A program made the translations under genes and the position numbers. The notes beneath the pieces are model-generated. The model saw only the letters and a list, made by a program, of their open reading frames with translations. It ran no database searches and was not told the origin of the DNA. DNA of 39,225 nt from Rahnella inusitata (GTDB taxonomy: Bacteria; Pseudomonadota; Gammaproteobacteria; Enterobacterales; Enterobacteriaceae): the NCBI RefSeq assembly GCF_003263515.1, contig NZ_JYDE01000022.1, positions 1 through 39,225 on the forward strand, read 5' to 3'. Positions 16,974 to 26,599 of this stretch are shown piece after piece; position 1 is the stretch's first letter; the number at the start of each line of letters is the position of its first letter.

Positions 16974-18410
16974 TTACTGTTCATTTTCATCCGTGTAGCG
17001 TTTTGCTTTATATGCCGGGTGTTTAAGATTTTCGATCGAGAAAATATCGTCGAGCTCTGCTGCGGTCAGCAGACCACGTTCAAGCACCACTTCCCTGACA
17101 CTCTTGCCGGTTTCTGCACAAATCTTACCGACGATATCGCCATTGTGGTGGCCGATGAACGGATTGAGATAGGTGACGATACCGATAGAGTTGAATACAT
17201 AAAACTCACACACTTCTTTATTTGCGGTAATGCCGTTGATGCATTTTTCCAGCAGATTGTAACAAGCGTTCGTCAGGATATGAACTGATTCAAACATTGC
17301 CTGCCCGATAACCGGTTCCATCACGTTCAGCTGAAGCTGACCGGCCTCTGCCGCCATCGTCACGCACACGTCGTTGCCGATCACTTTGAAGCAAACCTGA
17401 TTCACCACTTCCGGAATGACCGGATTGACCTTGGCGGGCATAATCGAAGAACCGGCCTGTAACTCTGGCAGATTGATTTCATTCAGGCCAGCGCGCGGGC
17501 CGGAGGAGAGCAGGCGCAGGTCGTTACAGATTTTAGAAAGCTTTACCGCCAGACGTTTCAGCGAGCTATGAACCATGACGTATGCGCCACAGTCAGAGGT
17601 CGCTTCGATCAGGTCTTCGGCCGGAACGCACGGGAGATTGCTGACTTCCGCCAGCTTTTCTACCGCCAGTTGCTGATAACCTTCCGGCGTATTCAGACGG
17701 GTACCGATCGCCGTCGCGCCGAGGTTCACTTCCAGCAGCAGTTCGCCGGTGCGGATCAGGTTGCGGGTTTCTTCTTTGAGCAGCACGTTGAACGCGTGGA
17801 ATTCCTGACCCAGCGTCATCGGAACCGCATCCTGCAACTGCGTGCGCCCCATCTTGATAATGTTCTCGAATTCTTTGGCTTTACGCTCGAAGCCGTCACC
17901 CAGTTGGGAAATGGCATCGACCAGCTTCAGCAGTGAGGCATACACGGCGATACGAAAACCTGTCGGGTAGGCGTCGTTGGTTGACTGGCATTTGTTGAGG
18001 TGATCGTTTGGATTGAGGAACTGATAATCGCCTTTCTGGTGTCCCATCAGTTCAAGACCGATGTTCGCCAGCACTTCATTCGTGTTCATATTTACCGAGG
18101 TTCCCGCGCCGCCCTGATAGACGTCGATAGGGAACTGGTCCATGCACTTACCTTTATCAAGCACTTCGTCACACGCCTGAATGATAATGTCAGCAATATG
18201 GCGTGGGATCGTGCGCAGCTCTTTGTTGGCCAGAGCCGCCGCTTTTTTCACCATCACCATGCCACGGACAAATTCAGGAACATCGCTGATCTTGGTATTG
18301 CTGATATAGAAGTTTTCAATCGCCCGCAGGGTATGAATGCCGTAATAAGCGTCTGCTGGTACTTCGCGCGTGCCCAGCAGGTCTTCCTCGATACGAATGG
18401 TGTTTGACAT
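16974..18410 (-). CDS. aspA: aspartate ammonia-lyase (aspartase)
   Basis: A 478-residue enzyme of the fumarase/aspartase superfamily, the same length as E. coli AspA. It releases ammonia from L-aspartate to give fumarate. The superfamily signature [12 protein letters not shown], with the catalytic-loop serines, is intact, as are the substrate-binding TSTDAYPT-like segment ([11 protein letters not shown]) and the [10 protein letters not shown] segment. GAAGG lies five bases before the ATG. It is first of aspA-dcuA. A consensus CRP site lies 182 bp upstream in the shared region with fxsA, consistent with catabolite control known for this gene in E. coli. Confidence 0.97.
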   Translation of the reverse strand: MSNTIRIEEDLLGTREVPADAYYGIHTLRAIENFYISNTKISDVPEFVRGMVMVKKAAALANKELRTIPRHIADIIIQACDEVLDKGKCMDQFPIDVYQGGAGTSVNMNTNEVLANIGLELMGHQKGDYQFLNPNDHLNKCQSTNDAYPTGFRIAVYASLLKLVDAISQLGDGFERKAKEFENIIKMGRTQLQDAVPMTLGQEFHAFNVLLKEETRNLIRTGELLLEVNLGATAIGTRLNTPEGYQQLAVEKLAEVSNLPCVPAEDLIEATSDCGAYVMVHSSLKRLAVKLSKICNDLRLLSSGPRAGLNEINLPELQAGSSIMPAKVNPVIPEVVNQVCFKVIGNDVCVTMAAEAGQLQLNVMEPVIGQAMFESVHILTNACYNLLEKCINGITANKEVCEFYVFNSIGIVTYLNPFIGHHNGDIVGKICAETGKSVREVVLERGLLTAAELDDIFSIENLKHPAYKAKRYTDENEQ

Positions 18411-18591
18411 GAGAACCTTCTCTTCGGTACTAAACGCGTTATGCGATGTTTAAAATTATGTTACTTACCGTGGTAAATTTAAAACGATCAACCATCGTTT
18501 GGACAACGAAGGCGATCATATGCTGCTTGCAACGAATTGCACGTATTAAGATCACTATCCTGCCCTCTTGTTGTGCATGTATTTTGGTATC

Positions 18592-18607
18592 TGTGAGAAT
18601 TCTCACA
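18592..18607. promoter_or_regulatory. CRP-binding site
   Basis: TGTGA-GAATTC-TCACA matches both CRP half-sites exactly with the right six-base centre. It lies between divergent aspA and fxsA, about 180 bp from each start. Control of aspA is more likely from known biology. Confidence 0.8.
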
Positions 18608-18642
18608 AATCATTTATCTGCTCAATTAAATCAGGACTGGCG

Positions 18643-18671
18643 CTTGAAATCATTGAGATGTAGCACCATCT
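18643..18671 (+). promoter_or_regulatory. sigma-32-like heat-shock promoter for fxsA
   Basis: CTTGAA (18643-18648), a 15-base spacer, then CACCATCT (18664-18671), one mismatch from the heat-shock -10 CCCCATNT. As I recall, E. coli fxsA belongs to the sigma-32 regulon, which supports the call. A 7-bp dyad (18654-18673) overlaps the -10 element. Confidence 0.6.
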
Positions 18672-18784
18672 CATTGTAGTCAGCCCGCGTGCCTTTGATG
18701 GCAGAGATCTTGAGCGGGCCCTCATTCATGGTGTCGGAATGTCCTCAGACTGGATTTCCGGAACCTTATTACAAGGAGAATGCG

Positions 18785-19276
18785 GTGCGCTGGTTACCGT
18801 TATTACTGTTATTTTTGCTGGCCTACATTGAAATCACCTTATTTATCAAGGTGGCGGCAGTGGTCGGCGTAGCGACAACATTGTTGCTGGTCGTGTTTAC
18901 TTCCTGCGTAGGCGTGTCTTTGGTGAAAAATCAGGGCATGAAGACCTTTATGCAGTTACAAGAAAAACTGGCGCTGGGCGAAAGCCCGGCGGCGGAAATG
19001 GTGAAAAGCGTCTCACTGGTGATGGCCGGTTTCCTGCTGCTGGTGCCGGGCTTCTTTACCGATTTCCTCGGATTGCTGCTTTTACTGCCGCCTGTTCAGA
19101 AACGCCTGACGCTCAAACTGATGCCTCACCTCAATATCGTCCGCTCCGGCGGCAACTGGGGTAACAGCGCACCGACAGGCAATACCTTTGACGGCGAGTT
19201 CAAGCGCACCGATGAAACCCAGGAACGTCTGGTTTCTCTGAAAAAAGATGACGACACAGAGCACCGCGATCGCTAA
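18785..19276 (+). CDS. fxsA: membrane protein FxsA
   Basis: A 163-residue inner-membrane protein. The GTG start at 18785 has AAGGAG seven bases upstream and gives the family N-terminus (V)RWLPLLLLF; an ATG at 18689 would add 32 unrelated residues. It has three or four hydrophobic segments in the first 110 residues, the family block GFFTDFLGLLLLLPPVQK and a charged, low-complexity tail. In E. coli, overproduction suppresses F-exclusion of phage T7; the normal role is unclear. It sits upstream of groES, as in E. coli, and seems to share heat-shock control. Confidence 0.95.
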   Translation: MRWLPLLLLFLLAYIEITLFIKVAAVVGVATTLLLVVFTSCVGVSLVKNQGMKTFMQLQEKLALGESPAAEMVKSVSLVMAGFLLLVPGFFTDFLGLLLLLPPVQKRLTLKLMPHLNIVRSGGNWGNSAPTGNTFDGEFKRTDETQERLVSLKKDDDTEHRDR

Positions 19277-19376
19277 TCTCTGTGCCCTTGATTGTTAAAA
19301 AATTGTTGGGAAGACCGTTTTTCGCCAGGTTGAAAGGCGACAATGTGAAGGAAAAAACGAAAATTTTTCTGTGCTT

Positions 19377-19408
19377 CCCCTTGAAGGGCGATGTATCGCC
19401 CCCATTAA
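19377..19408 (+). promoter_or_regulatory. sigma-32 heat-shock promoter of groES-groEL
   Basis: CCCCTTGAA (19377-19385) and CCCCATTA (19400-19408 region) match the heat-shock -35 and -10 with the proper spacing, closely resembling the E. coli groE promoter. The groES start lies about 80 bp downstream. Confidence 0.93.
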
Positions 19409-19783
<375 letters not shown>

Positions 19784-19818
19784 TCCTCCTCCGACCCACT
19801 TTTTTCTGAACTGAATGA

Positions 19819-21483
<1,665 letters not shown>

Positions 21484-21557
21484 TCATCATCCCCCTGCGT
21501 TCATCCGCAGGTACGTGAAATTAGCAGGCATTTTGTTTACTGATGAACGTGCTGAAG

Positions 21558-21588
21558 AAACCCGGTCTGAAAAGGCCGGGTTTTTTTA
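21558..21588 (+). terminator. groEL terminator
   Basis: AACCCGGTCT (21559-21568) pairs with AGGCCGGGTT (21573-21582, one G-U) around a GAAA loop and is followed by seven T in total. Confidence 0.92.
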
Positions 21589-21783
21589 TTTGACCATTTT
21601 TTATCGCATTCAGTAAGATAAGTCTCAATGTCTTCCACCTTTAGCGTGTAGACTCATTTCTGCGTGGGTTTCGGATTTTTACCGATAGCGCGGAACCTTG
21701 GGTATACGTGGCAACGGATGCCTAAGAGAGCCAGGTGTTTTCTGATAGGCTTTATGTGATTACAAAAACAAATGGGGAAAGTG

Positions 21784-22128
21784 ATGCGGATTAAAATGTT
21801 ACTGGGCCTGTCAGCTATCGCGCTGCTTGCCGGGTGCAGTACCACTCATCAACTGGATGCAGCGGGCCAGCAGGTGAAATTCACCGACGACAAGCCAGCC
21901 GCTGAATGTCAGCTGCTCGGCCAGGTCACCGGTGCCCAAAGCAACTGGTTCTCCGGTACCGGCGGCGACGGCAGCTCCATGCGTGGTGCAGCCAACGACC
22001 TGCGTAACAAAGCGGCAGCGATGGGCGGCAACACCATTTATGGTGCCAACAGCCCGTCTCAGAACTTCCTGTCCAGCTTTGCACCAGTTGACAGCAAAAT
22101 GGTCGGCCAGGTTTATAAGTGCCCATAA
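21784..22128 (+). CDS. yjeI: DUF4156 lipoprotein YjeI
   Basis: A 114-residue lipoprotein. The lipobox LLAGC places the lipidated cysteine at residue 18. The DUF4156 features are clear: AECQLLGQVTG, the SMRGAANDLRNKAAAMGGNTIYG block and the end VGQVYKCP. The ATG at 21784 has GGGGA about five bases upstream; an ATG four codons earlier is in frame but less well placed. It follows groEL as in E. coli. The function is unknown. The end is marked by a strong hairpin at 22164-22188. Confidence 0.92.
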   Translation: MRIKMLLGLSAIALLAGCSTTHQLDAAGQQVKFTDDKPAAECQLLGQVTGAQSNWFSGTGGDGSSMRGAANDLRNKAAAMGGNTIYGANSPSQNFLSSFAPVDSKMVGQVYKCP

Positions 22129-22163
22129 TCGGGCCCCGCGCGGTTTAACCGTGTAGAAATGAT

Positions 22164-22190
22164 AAAGGGATGCCAATGGCATCCCTTTTT
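22164..22190. terminator. terminator between convergent yjeI and epmB
   Basis: An 11-bp perfect stem AAAGGGATGCC/GGCATCCCTTT with loop AAT, followed by T on plus. It lies 35 bp after yjeI and 19 bp beyond the epmB stop and may serve both strands. Confidence 0.88.
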
Positions 22191-22209
22191 GCATCTGCAA
22201 TCTGCACCT

Positions 22210-23238
22210 TTACGACTGCTTCAGCCGTAAATCCAGAATTGTTTTACTCGGCTCACCGCCAATTTCGCGGGTCAGTTTCGGCACCATATAGCCCGACACC
22301 TTGCTCATCAGCGCTTTCATAATGACGCGCGCTTCATCGTCGCTCACCATGAAATGGGCCGCGCCCTGCACTTTATCCAGCACGTGAATGTAATAGGGCA
22401 GAATACCGGCGTCGAACAGCGCATTGCTGAGCGCTGCCAGCACATCAGCAGAGTCATTCACATCACGCAGTAATACGCTTTGATTGAGCAACGTCACACC
22501 GTGCTTTTTCAGCTTTGCCATACTGTCGCGTAATGCGTCATCAATTTCGTTGGCGTGATTGATGTGCGTCACCATCAGTACCTGCAAACGCGACTGCTCA
22601 AGGCGTTGGCAAAGGGCATCCGTGATGCGGGCAGGGATCACCACCGGTAAACGGGTATGGATGCGCAAACGCTTAATGTGCGCGATACCTTCGAGTTCAC
22701 CGATGAGCCAGTCGAGCTCTTGATCCTTGGCCATCAGCGGATCGCCACCGGAGAAAATAATTTCATCGAGTTCGGGACGTGTACGGATATAATCCAGCGC
22801 CTGAACCCAGTTGGCCTTATTTCCCTGGTTGTCCTGATACGGAAAATGACGGCGGAAACAGTAGCGGCAGTTCACCGCACAGCCGCCTTTCACCAGTAAC
22901 AGGGCACGATTGTTATACTTGTGCAACAGGCCCGGAACGACGCTGCGTTGTTCATCAAGCGGGTCAGTGGTAAAACCCGGCGCGGCGATGAATTCTTCGC
23001 GCGCGGTTAATACCTGAAGCAATAAAGGATCCTGCGGATCGCCCGGCTGCATACGTGCCACAAAGGCGCGGGGCACGCGAAGCGGGAACAAACGACGGGC
23101 CTCACGCCCACTTTGCAATTCTGCATTGTCGTTAAGTGCCAGAAGAGTAAGCAGTTCATCGGGGTCAGTGATAACATCGCCGAGTTGATACAACCAATCT
23201 TCTCTAAATGGCGTTTTTAGGGTTACAATGTTTGCCAT
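22210..23238 (-). CDS. epmB: EF-P beta-lysylation protein EpmB (lysine 2,3-aminomutase-like)
   Basis: A 342-residue radical-SAM enzyme that converts alpha-lysine to beta-lysine, the form EpmA attaches to EF-P. The iron-sulfur motif CAVNCRYC has Cys120, Cys124 and Cys127; the following segments FSGGDPLM and LRIHTRLPVVIP are typical of lysine 2,3-aminomutases. It is divergent from efp with only 37 bp between the two start codons and has no strong ribosome binding site. It converges on yjeI. Confidence 0.96.
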   Translation of the reverse strand: MANIVTLKTPFREDWLYQLGDVITDPDELLTLLALNDNAELQSGREARRLFPLRVPRAFVARMQPGDPQDPLLLQVLTAREEFIAAPGFTTDPLDEQRSVVPGLLHKYNNRALLLVKGGCAVNCRYCFRRHFPYQDNQGNKANWVQALDYIRTRPELDEIIFSGGDPLMAKDQELDWLIGELEGIAHIKRLRIHTRLPVVIPARITDALCQRLEQSRLQVLMVTHINHANEIDDALRDSMAKLKKHGVTLLNQSVLLRDVNDSADVLAALSNALFDAGILPYYIHVLDKVQGAAHFMVSDDEARVIMKALMSKVSGYMVPKLTREIGGEPSKTILDLRLKQS

Positions 23239-23275
23239 TTTTTGGCTAATACCAGTTTAAAATTAGAGGGCCATC

Positions 23276-23842
23276 ATGGCGACTTATTCTAGCAACGATT
23301 TCCGTCCGGGTCTTAAAATCATGTTCGAAAGCGAGCCTTACGCAATCGAAGACAGTGTGTTCGTAAAACCGGGCAAAGGTCAGGCTTTCGCACGCGTTAA
23401 AATGCGTCGTCTGCTGACCGGCACACGTGTAGAAAAAACCTTCAAATCTACTGACTCCTGCGAAGGCGCGGACGTTGTAGATACCAACATGACTTACCTG
23501 TACAACGACGGTGAGTTCTACCATTTCATGCACCCTGAGACTTTCGAGCAGCACGGCGTTGAAGCAAAAACCGTGTCCGAAGCGTCCAAATGGCTGCAAG
23601 ACAATGCGGAATGTATCGTGACACTGTGGGACGGTCGTCCTATCGCTGTACAGCCACCAAACTTCATCGAAGCAGAAGTGGTAGAAACCGATCCAGGCCT
23701 GAAAGGTGATACTGCGGGTACCGGCGGCAAGCCAGCCACCCTGAGCACCGGCGCTGTGGTTAAAGTTCCATTATTCGTACAGATCGGCGAAATCGTCCGT
23801 TGTGACACCCGTTCTGGCGAATACGTTTCCCGCGTTAAATAA
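23276..23842 (+). CDS. efp: elongation factor P
   Basis: A 188-residue translation factor, the same length as in E. coli, that rescues ribosomes stalled at consecutive prolines. Lys34 in KPGKGQAF is the residue modified with beta-lysine. Three beta-barrel domains (KOW-like, central OB, C-terminal OB) are complete; the end [21 protein letters not shown] is characteristic. GAGGG lies five bases before the ATG. Both genes for lysylation (epmB adjacent, epmA 5 kb away) are in the window. Confidence 0.98.
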   Translation: MATYSSNDFRPGLKIMFESEPYAIEDSVFVKPGKGQAFARVKMRRLLTGTRVEKTFKSTDSCEGADVVDTNMTYLYNDGEFYHFMHPETFEQHGVEAKTVSEASKWLQDNAECIVTLWDGRPIAVQPPNFIEAEVVETDPGLKGDTAGTGGKPATLSTGAVVKVPLFVQIGEIVRCDTRSGEYVSRVK

Positions 23843-23937
23843 GTTTTCGTCACTTATTCCGCTGGATGAAAGCTGCCTCAGGTGAGAGCCTGTCGCAGCT
23901 TTACGGCCTCAACCTGTTGAATAGGATTTTGTTTTTC

Positions 23938-24066
23938 ATGTTGAAAAAGATCATGCTTATCGTGGTTTCAGTGACTGTGCTGGCTTCGTTATCCGGCTGC
24001 AATACGGTTCACGGTTTTGGTGAAGACATCCAGCATCTGGGTGGAGCGATTTCACGCGCGGGCTGA
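23938..24066 (+). CDS. ecnA: entericidin A-like lipoprotein (antidote)
   Basis: A 42-residue lipoprotein: signal segment, lipobox LSGC with Cys21, then [21 protein letters not shown], the conserved entericidin A pattern. The in-frame ATG at 23866 would put the signal segment inside the chain and is rejected. The AGGA is rather far (about 12 bases) from the ATG, so translation may be weak. In E. coli ecnA is the antidote to the bacteriolytic EcnB; the pair follows efp there too. Confidence 0.88.
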   Translation: MLKKIMLIVVSVTVLASLSGCNTVHGFGEDIQHLGGAISRAG

Positions 24067-24149
24067 TCCCTTCAGCCTTGTTGTCCCTTTTTTCCAGCTT
24101 CCAACTTTCCTAAAAACCTTCCTGATTTCCTGCATTCCTGAAAAGTTAA

Positions 24150-24159
24150 CTACACTTAA
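24150..24159 (+). promoter_or_regulatory. sigma-S-type -10 element for ecnB
   Basis: CTACACTTAA fits the sigma-S consensus CTAYRCTTAA exactly. It lies 41 bp before the ecnB start. E. coli ecnB is expressed in stationary phase under sigma-S, which agrees. No clear -35 was assigned, as often for this class. Confidence 0.72.
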
Positions 24160-24199
24160 TGTGTTGTACTTTACATTCTCCTATAGGAAGGAAATTCAT

Positions 24200-24334
24200 A
24201 TGCTGAAGAAAAGTATCCTCGCCATCTTATCTGTTCTTGTTTTGTCTTCTGCGTTAACCGCCTGCAATACCACGCGCGGCGTCGGTGAAGACGTTTCTGC
24301 CGGTGGCCAGGCCATTCAGAAAAGTGCGCAATAA
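24200..24334 (+). CDS. ecnB: entericidin B-like lipoprotein (bacteriolytic)
   Basis: A 44-residue lipoprotein with lipobox LTAC (Cys22), then [22 protein letters not shown], the entericidin B pattern. AGGAAGGA stands just upstream of the ATG at 24200; a longer in-frame reading from 24017 overlaps ecnA and is unsupported. It is known in E. coli as the toxic partner of EcnA, acting in stationary phase. In E. coli sugE follows; here blc follows directly on the other strand. Confidence 0.93.
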   Translation: MLKKSILAILSVLVLSSALTACNTTRGVGEDVSAGGQAIQKSAQ

Positions 24335-24375
24335 TTTGGCGTGAACGTCATTCATGACAAGAAGTAAACTGAAGT

Positions 24376-24407
24376 CTGCCTGCACATTGATGCAGGCAGT
24401 GTTGTTT
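24376..24407. terminator. hairpin between convergent ecnB and blc
   Basis: A 9-bp perfect stem CTGCCTGCA/TGCAGGCAG with a six-base loop, followed on plus by TGTTGTTT. The T tract is interrupted, so termination strength is uncertain. Confidence 0.65.
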
Positions 24408-24423
24408 CTGGAGGGTGGAAAAT

Positions 24424-24948
24424 TTAAGGCTGTTTAACCCAGACGAGTTTGCTGGTATCGAAACCGTACTGTTGCGCGGTTTGCAGCAACTTCTGTTTCA
24501 CACCGTCGTCCAGCGTAGGGGTACGTGAAAGGATCCACAGATAGCTTTTATCCGGGCCACACACCAGCGCATAGCGATAGTCTTTATCCAGCTCGATGAC
24601 GTTATAGCCGCCATAGAACGGACCGAAGAAGGACACTTTGAGCGCCGCTCGCGCCGTTGAACCGGTGAAGTAACCTTTACCTTCACTTTCCTGCCATTTA
24701 TTTTTCTTCGGATTAAATCCGCGGTTAATGACTTTCACACCGCCGTCGCCGCGCAGGCTGTAATTTGCCGTCACGCGCTCAAGCCCGCTTTCAAAGCTGT
24801 GATCGAGTCTGGCGACTTCATACCAGGTGCCGAGATAACGGTTGAGTTCGAAATTATTGACGACTTTGACGTCTTTCGGCGGGGTCACGCTGCAAGCGAC
24901 GGATAACAGTGCCGTGACGATGACACCGAGTTTTGACCAGATACGCAT
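24424..24948 (-). CDS. blc: outer-membrane lipocalin Blc
   Basis: A 174-residue lipoprotein with lipobox SVAC (Cys19) and the lipocalin signature YLGTWYEVARLDHSFE early in the mature chain; FFGPFYGGYNVIELDKDY and LWILSRTPTLDD are the other two conserved blocks. It probably carries fatty acids or lysophospholipids at the outer membrane and is tied to starvation or envelope stress in E. coli. AAGGA lies six bases before the ATG. A sigma-S-type -10 and a 7-bp dyad stand immediately upstream. In E. coli ampC lies between blc and frd; it is missing here. Confidence 0.95.
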   Translation of the reverse strand: MRIWSKLGVIVTALLSVACSVTPPKDVKVVNNFELNRYLGTWYEVARLDHSFESGLERVTANYSLRGDGGVKVINRGFNPKKNKWQESEGKGYFTGSTARAALKVSFFGPFYGGYNVIELDKDYRYALVCGPDKSYLWILSRTPTLDDGVKQKLLQTAQQYGFDTSKLVWVKQP

Positions 24949-24960
24949 AGTTGTTCCTTC

Positions 24961-24983
24961 CTTAGGTAATCACCTAAGTGTAG
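24961..24983 (-). promoter_or_regulatory. sigma-S-type -10 element and overlapping dyad for blc
   Basis: On minus, CTACACTTAG (24983-24974) is one base from the sigma-S consensus and would start RNA near 24967, about 19 bases before the blc ATG. A dyad CTTAGGT-AATC-ACCTAAG (24961-24978) covers the expected start site. Confidence 0.65.
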
Positions 24984-25025
24984 GTAACAATGGAGAAAAA
25001 AGAAAAGAGAGCGGGGGAATATATC

Positions 25026-25047
25026 AGCGACCCGAAAACGGGCCGCT
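25026..25047. other. hairpin after the frd operon
   Basis: A nine-pair stem with one mismatch around AAAA (25026-25034 with 25039-25047), 22 bp beyond the ancestral frdD stop. There is no immediate T run on minus, so it is a weak terminator or an mRNA 3'-end stabiliser. Confidence 0.5.
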
Positions 25048-25068
25048 GAAAGGCAAGATCGCGGCGGA

Positions 25069-25427
25069 TCAGAGGCGGATCAATACGATAATCGTGACGA
25101 TGCTTAAGATCGTCGCCAGACCGTAGAACACCCATTTACCGGCCGAACGTGGATCTTCAGGTCGTGCATGGCGTGATGGATCCGGTGCAAACCGCACCAC
25201 AATGGCAGAACGATCATCAGCAGCAGGAACAGACGCCCAATCCAACTCTGTGCGAAAGCCAGCACGCGTGGGTAACTCAGTGCATCACCAGGGAAGAATC
25301 CCAGCGGCAGCAGAAAGCACACCAGCAAAATCATCACCGGCGCGAAAATCGCGCTCCACATACCACCGGCACCGAACAGCCCCCAAAACACCGGTTCATC
25401 TGAACGTTTAGGCAGAGTATTTTTCAT
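25069..25427 (-). pseudogene. frdD: fumarate reductase membrane subunit FrdD, frameshifted
   Basis: FrdD is the smaller hydrophobic anchor that, with FrdC, binds FrdAB to the inner membrane and holds the quinone site. The first 89 residues match the family closely ([42 protein letters not shown]). The frame then runs into 18 unrelated residues and stops at 25104 (107 residues). Restoring one base near 25145 gives [17 protein letters not shown] and so on, ending at 25069 with 119 residues, exactly the E. coli length. The third membrane helix is therefore lost as read. Either a real recent mutation, which should impair anchoring, or a sequencing error in a C/G run. The promoter-proximal frd genes are intact. 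Confidence 0.85.
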
Positions 25428-25436
25428 TTCGCCTCC

Positions 25437-25853
25437 TCAAAGAAACAGTGCAATGGCAAGGATCACCAGCGTCACAACCACGGTCACGCCCCAAAAACCG
25501 GCAATGATCGGCTCAGGTCCCATCTTCCTGTCTTTCACAATGATGATGGAGGCCTTCGGCGCCAGCTCGAACCAGGTTTTGGTGTGCAACAAGGCGGCAA
25601 GCAGGGCAATCAGATTGATTAGCATCACGATCGGATTTTGCAGGAAATTCACAAAACCCTCCCAGCTTTCCGGTCCATGCCGCAGTGAGAACAGACCCGC
25701 CAGCAATAACAGGCTGAACCAGACGGCGGGCACCGACGTCCCTTCGCGCAGCATATAGAAACGGTAGAAAGGCAGCCGTTGCCACCAGCTGGCCTTCATT
25801 TCACGCACATAGGGTTTGCGTTTACTGGCTGTGCGCTGATTTTGAGTGGTCAT
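25437..25853 (-). CDS. frdC: fumarate reductase membrane subunit FrdC
   Basis: A 138-residue anchor subunit with three membrane helices, starting about residues 31, 64 and 110. The ATG at 25853 has GGAGG six bases upstream; an ATG five codons earlier overlaps frdB and is less likely. The motifs [20 protein letters not shown], the [11 protein letters not shown] segment and [13 protein letters not shown] are conserved and form part of the menaquinone site. It lies 11 bp after frdB and 9 bp before frdD in frdABCD. Confidence 0.96.
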   Translation of the reverse strand: MTTQNQRTASKRKPYVREMKASWWQRLPFYRFYMLREGTSVPAVWFSLLLLAGLFSLRHGPESWEGFVNFLQNPIVMLINLIALLAALLHTKTWFELAPKASIIIVKDRKMGPEPIIAGFWGVTVVVTLVILAIALFL

Positions 25854-25864
25854 ATTTTCCTCCC

Positions 25865-26599
25865 TCATTGCGGTCTCAGCCTCGCTATCATGAAGTCTTT
25901 TGAGCTTTCGACTTTGCCCTGCTGGATAGCCGCGGCCGGGTCGACGTGCTTAGGACAGACTTCTGAGCAATAACCGACGAACGTGCAGCTCCAGACGCCG
26001 TTCTGGCCGTTAAGCTGCGGCATACGCTGCGCTTTACCCTGGTCACGGTTGTCGAGATTGTAACGATGCGCCAGCGTGATGGCGGCCGGGCCGATGAATT
26101 CAGGATTCAGGCCGAACTGCGGACAGGCGGCGTAGCACAGGCCGCAGTTGATACAGCCGGAGAACTGATGGTATTTCTCCATTTGCGCCGGTGTCTGATT
26201 GCCCGGCCCCTGATCGACGGTGCGTTGATTACCAATGATGTAAGGCTTAATGGCTTCCAGGCTTTCGATAAAGTGTGTCATATCGACCACCAGGTCGCGT
26301 TCCACCGGGAAGTTACCCAGCGCTTCGATCTGCATGCCTTGCGGATACTCGCGCAGGAACGTTTTGCAGGCCAGCTTCGGCACGCGGTTGATCATCATGC
26401 CGCAGGAACCGCAAATCGCCATACGGCACGACCAGCGGTAAGAAAGATCTGGCGCCAGATGATCCTTGATATAACCGAGGGCATCGAGAACGGAGGTTGT
26501 CTCATCGTAGGGGACGTCATAAACCACCGGATGCGGCGCACTGTCCGTCTCCGGGTTATAACGCATGATTTCAACCTTCAGGCTGTGCGTTTTAGCCAC
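25865..26599 (-). CDS. frdB: fumarate reductase iron-sulfur subunit FrdB
   Basis: A 244-residue subunit, exactly the E. coli length when started at GTG 26599, which has AAGGAG seven to eight bases upstream; the longer reading to 26641 runs through the end of frdA. It carries a [2Fe-2S] centre ([13 protein letters not shown] and the later LAC), a [4Fe-4S] centre ([12 protein letters not shown]) and a [3Fe-4S] centre ([11 protein letters not shown]). It passes electrons from menaquinol at FrdCD to FrdA. Its start overlaps the frdA stop by eight bases, indicating coupling. Confidence 0.97.
   Translation of the reverse strand: MAKTHSLKVEIMRYNPETDSAPHPVVYDVPYDETTSVLDALGYIKDHLAPDLSYRWSCRMAICGSCGMMINRVPKLACKTFLREYPQGMQIEALGNFPVERDLVVDMTHFIESLEAIKPYIIGNQRTVDQGPGNQTPAQMEKYHQFSGCINCGLCYAACPQFGLNPEFIGPAAITLAHRYNLDNRDQGKAQRMPQLNGQNGVWSCTFVGYCSEVCPKHVDPAAAIQQGKVESSKDFMIARLRPQ

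Larger units (their letters stand above)
18411..18784. other. 374-bp divergent control region between aspA and fxsA
   Basis: No gene. It holds a consensus CRP site (18592-18607), a sigma-32-like promoter toward fxsA (18643-18671) and a dyad overlapping that promoter (TGAGATG with CATCTCA, 18654-18673). E. coli has yjeH near here; nothing like it is present. Confidence 0.75.
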
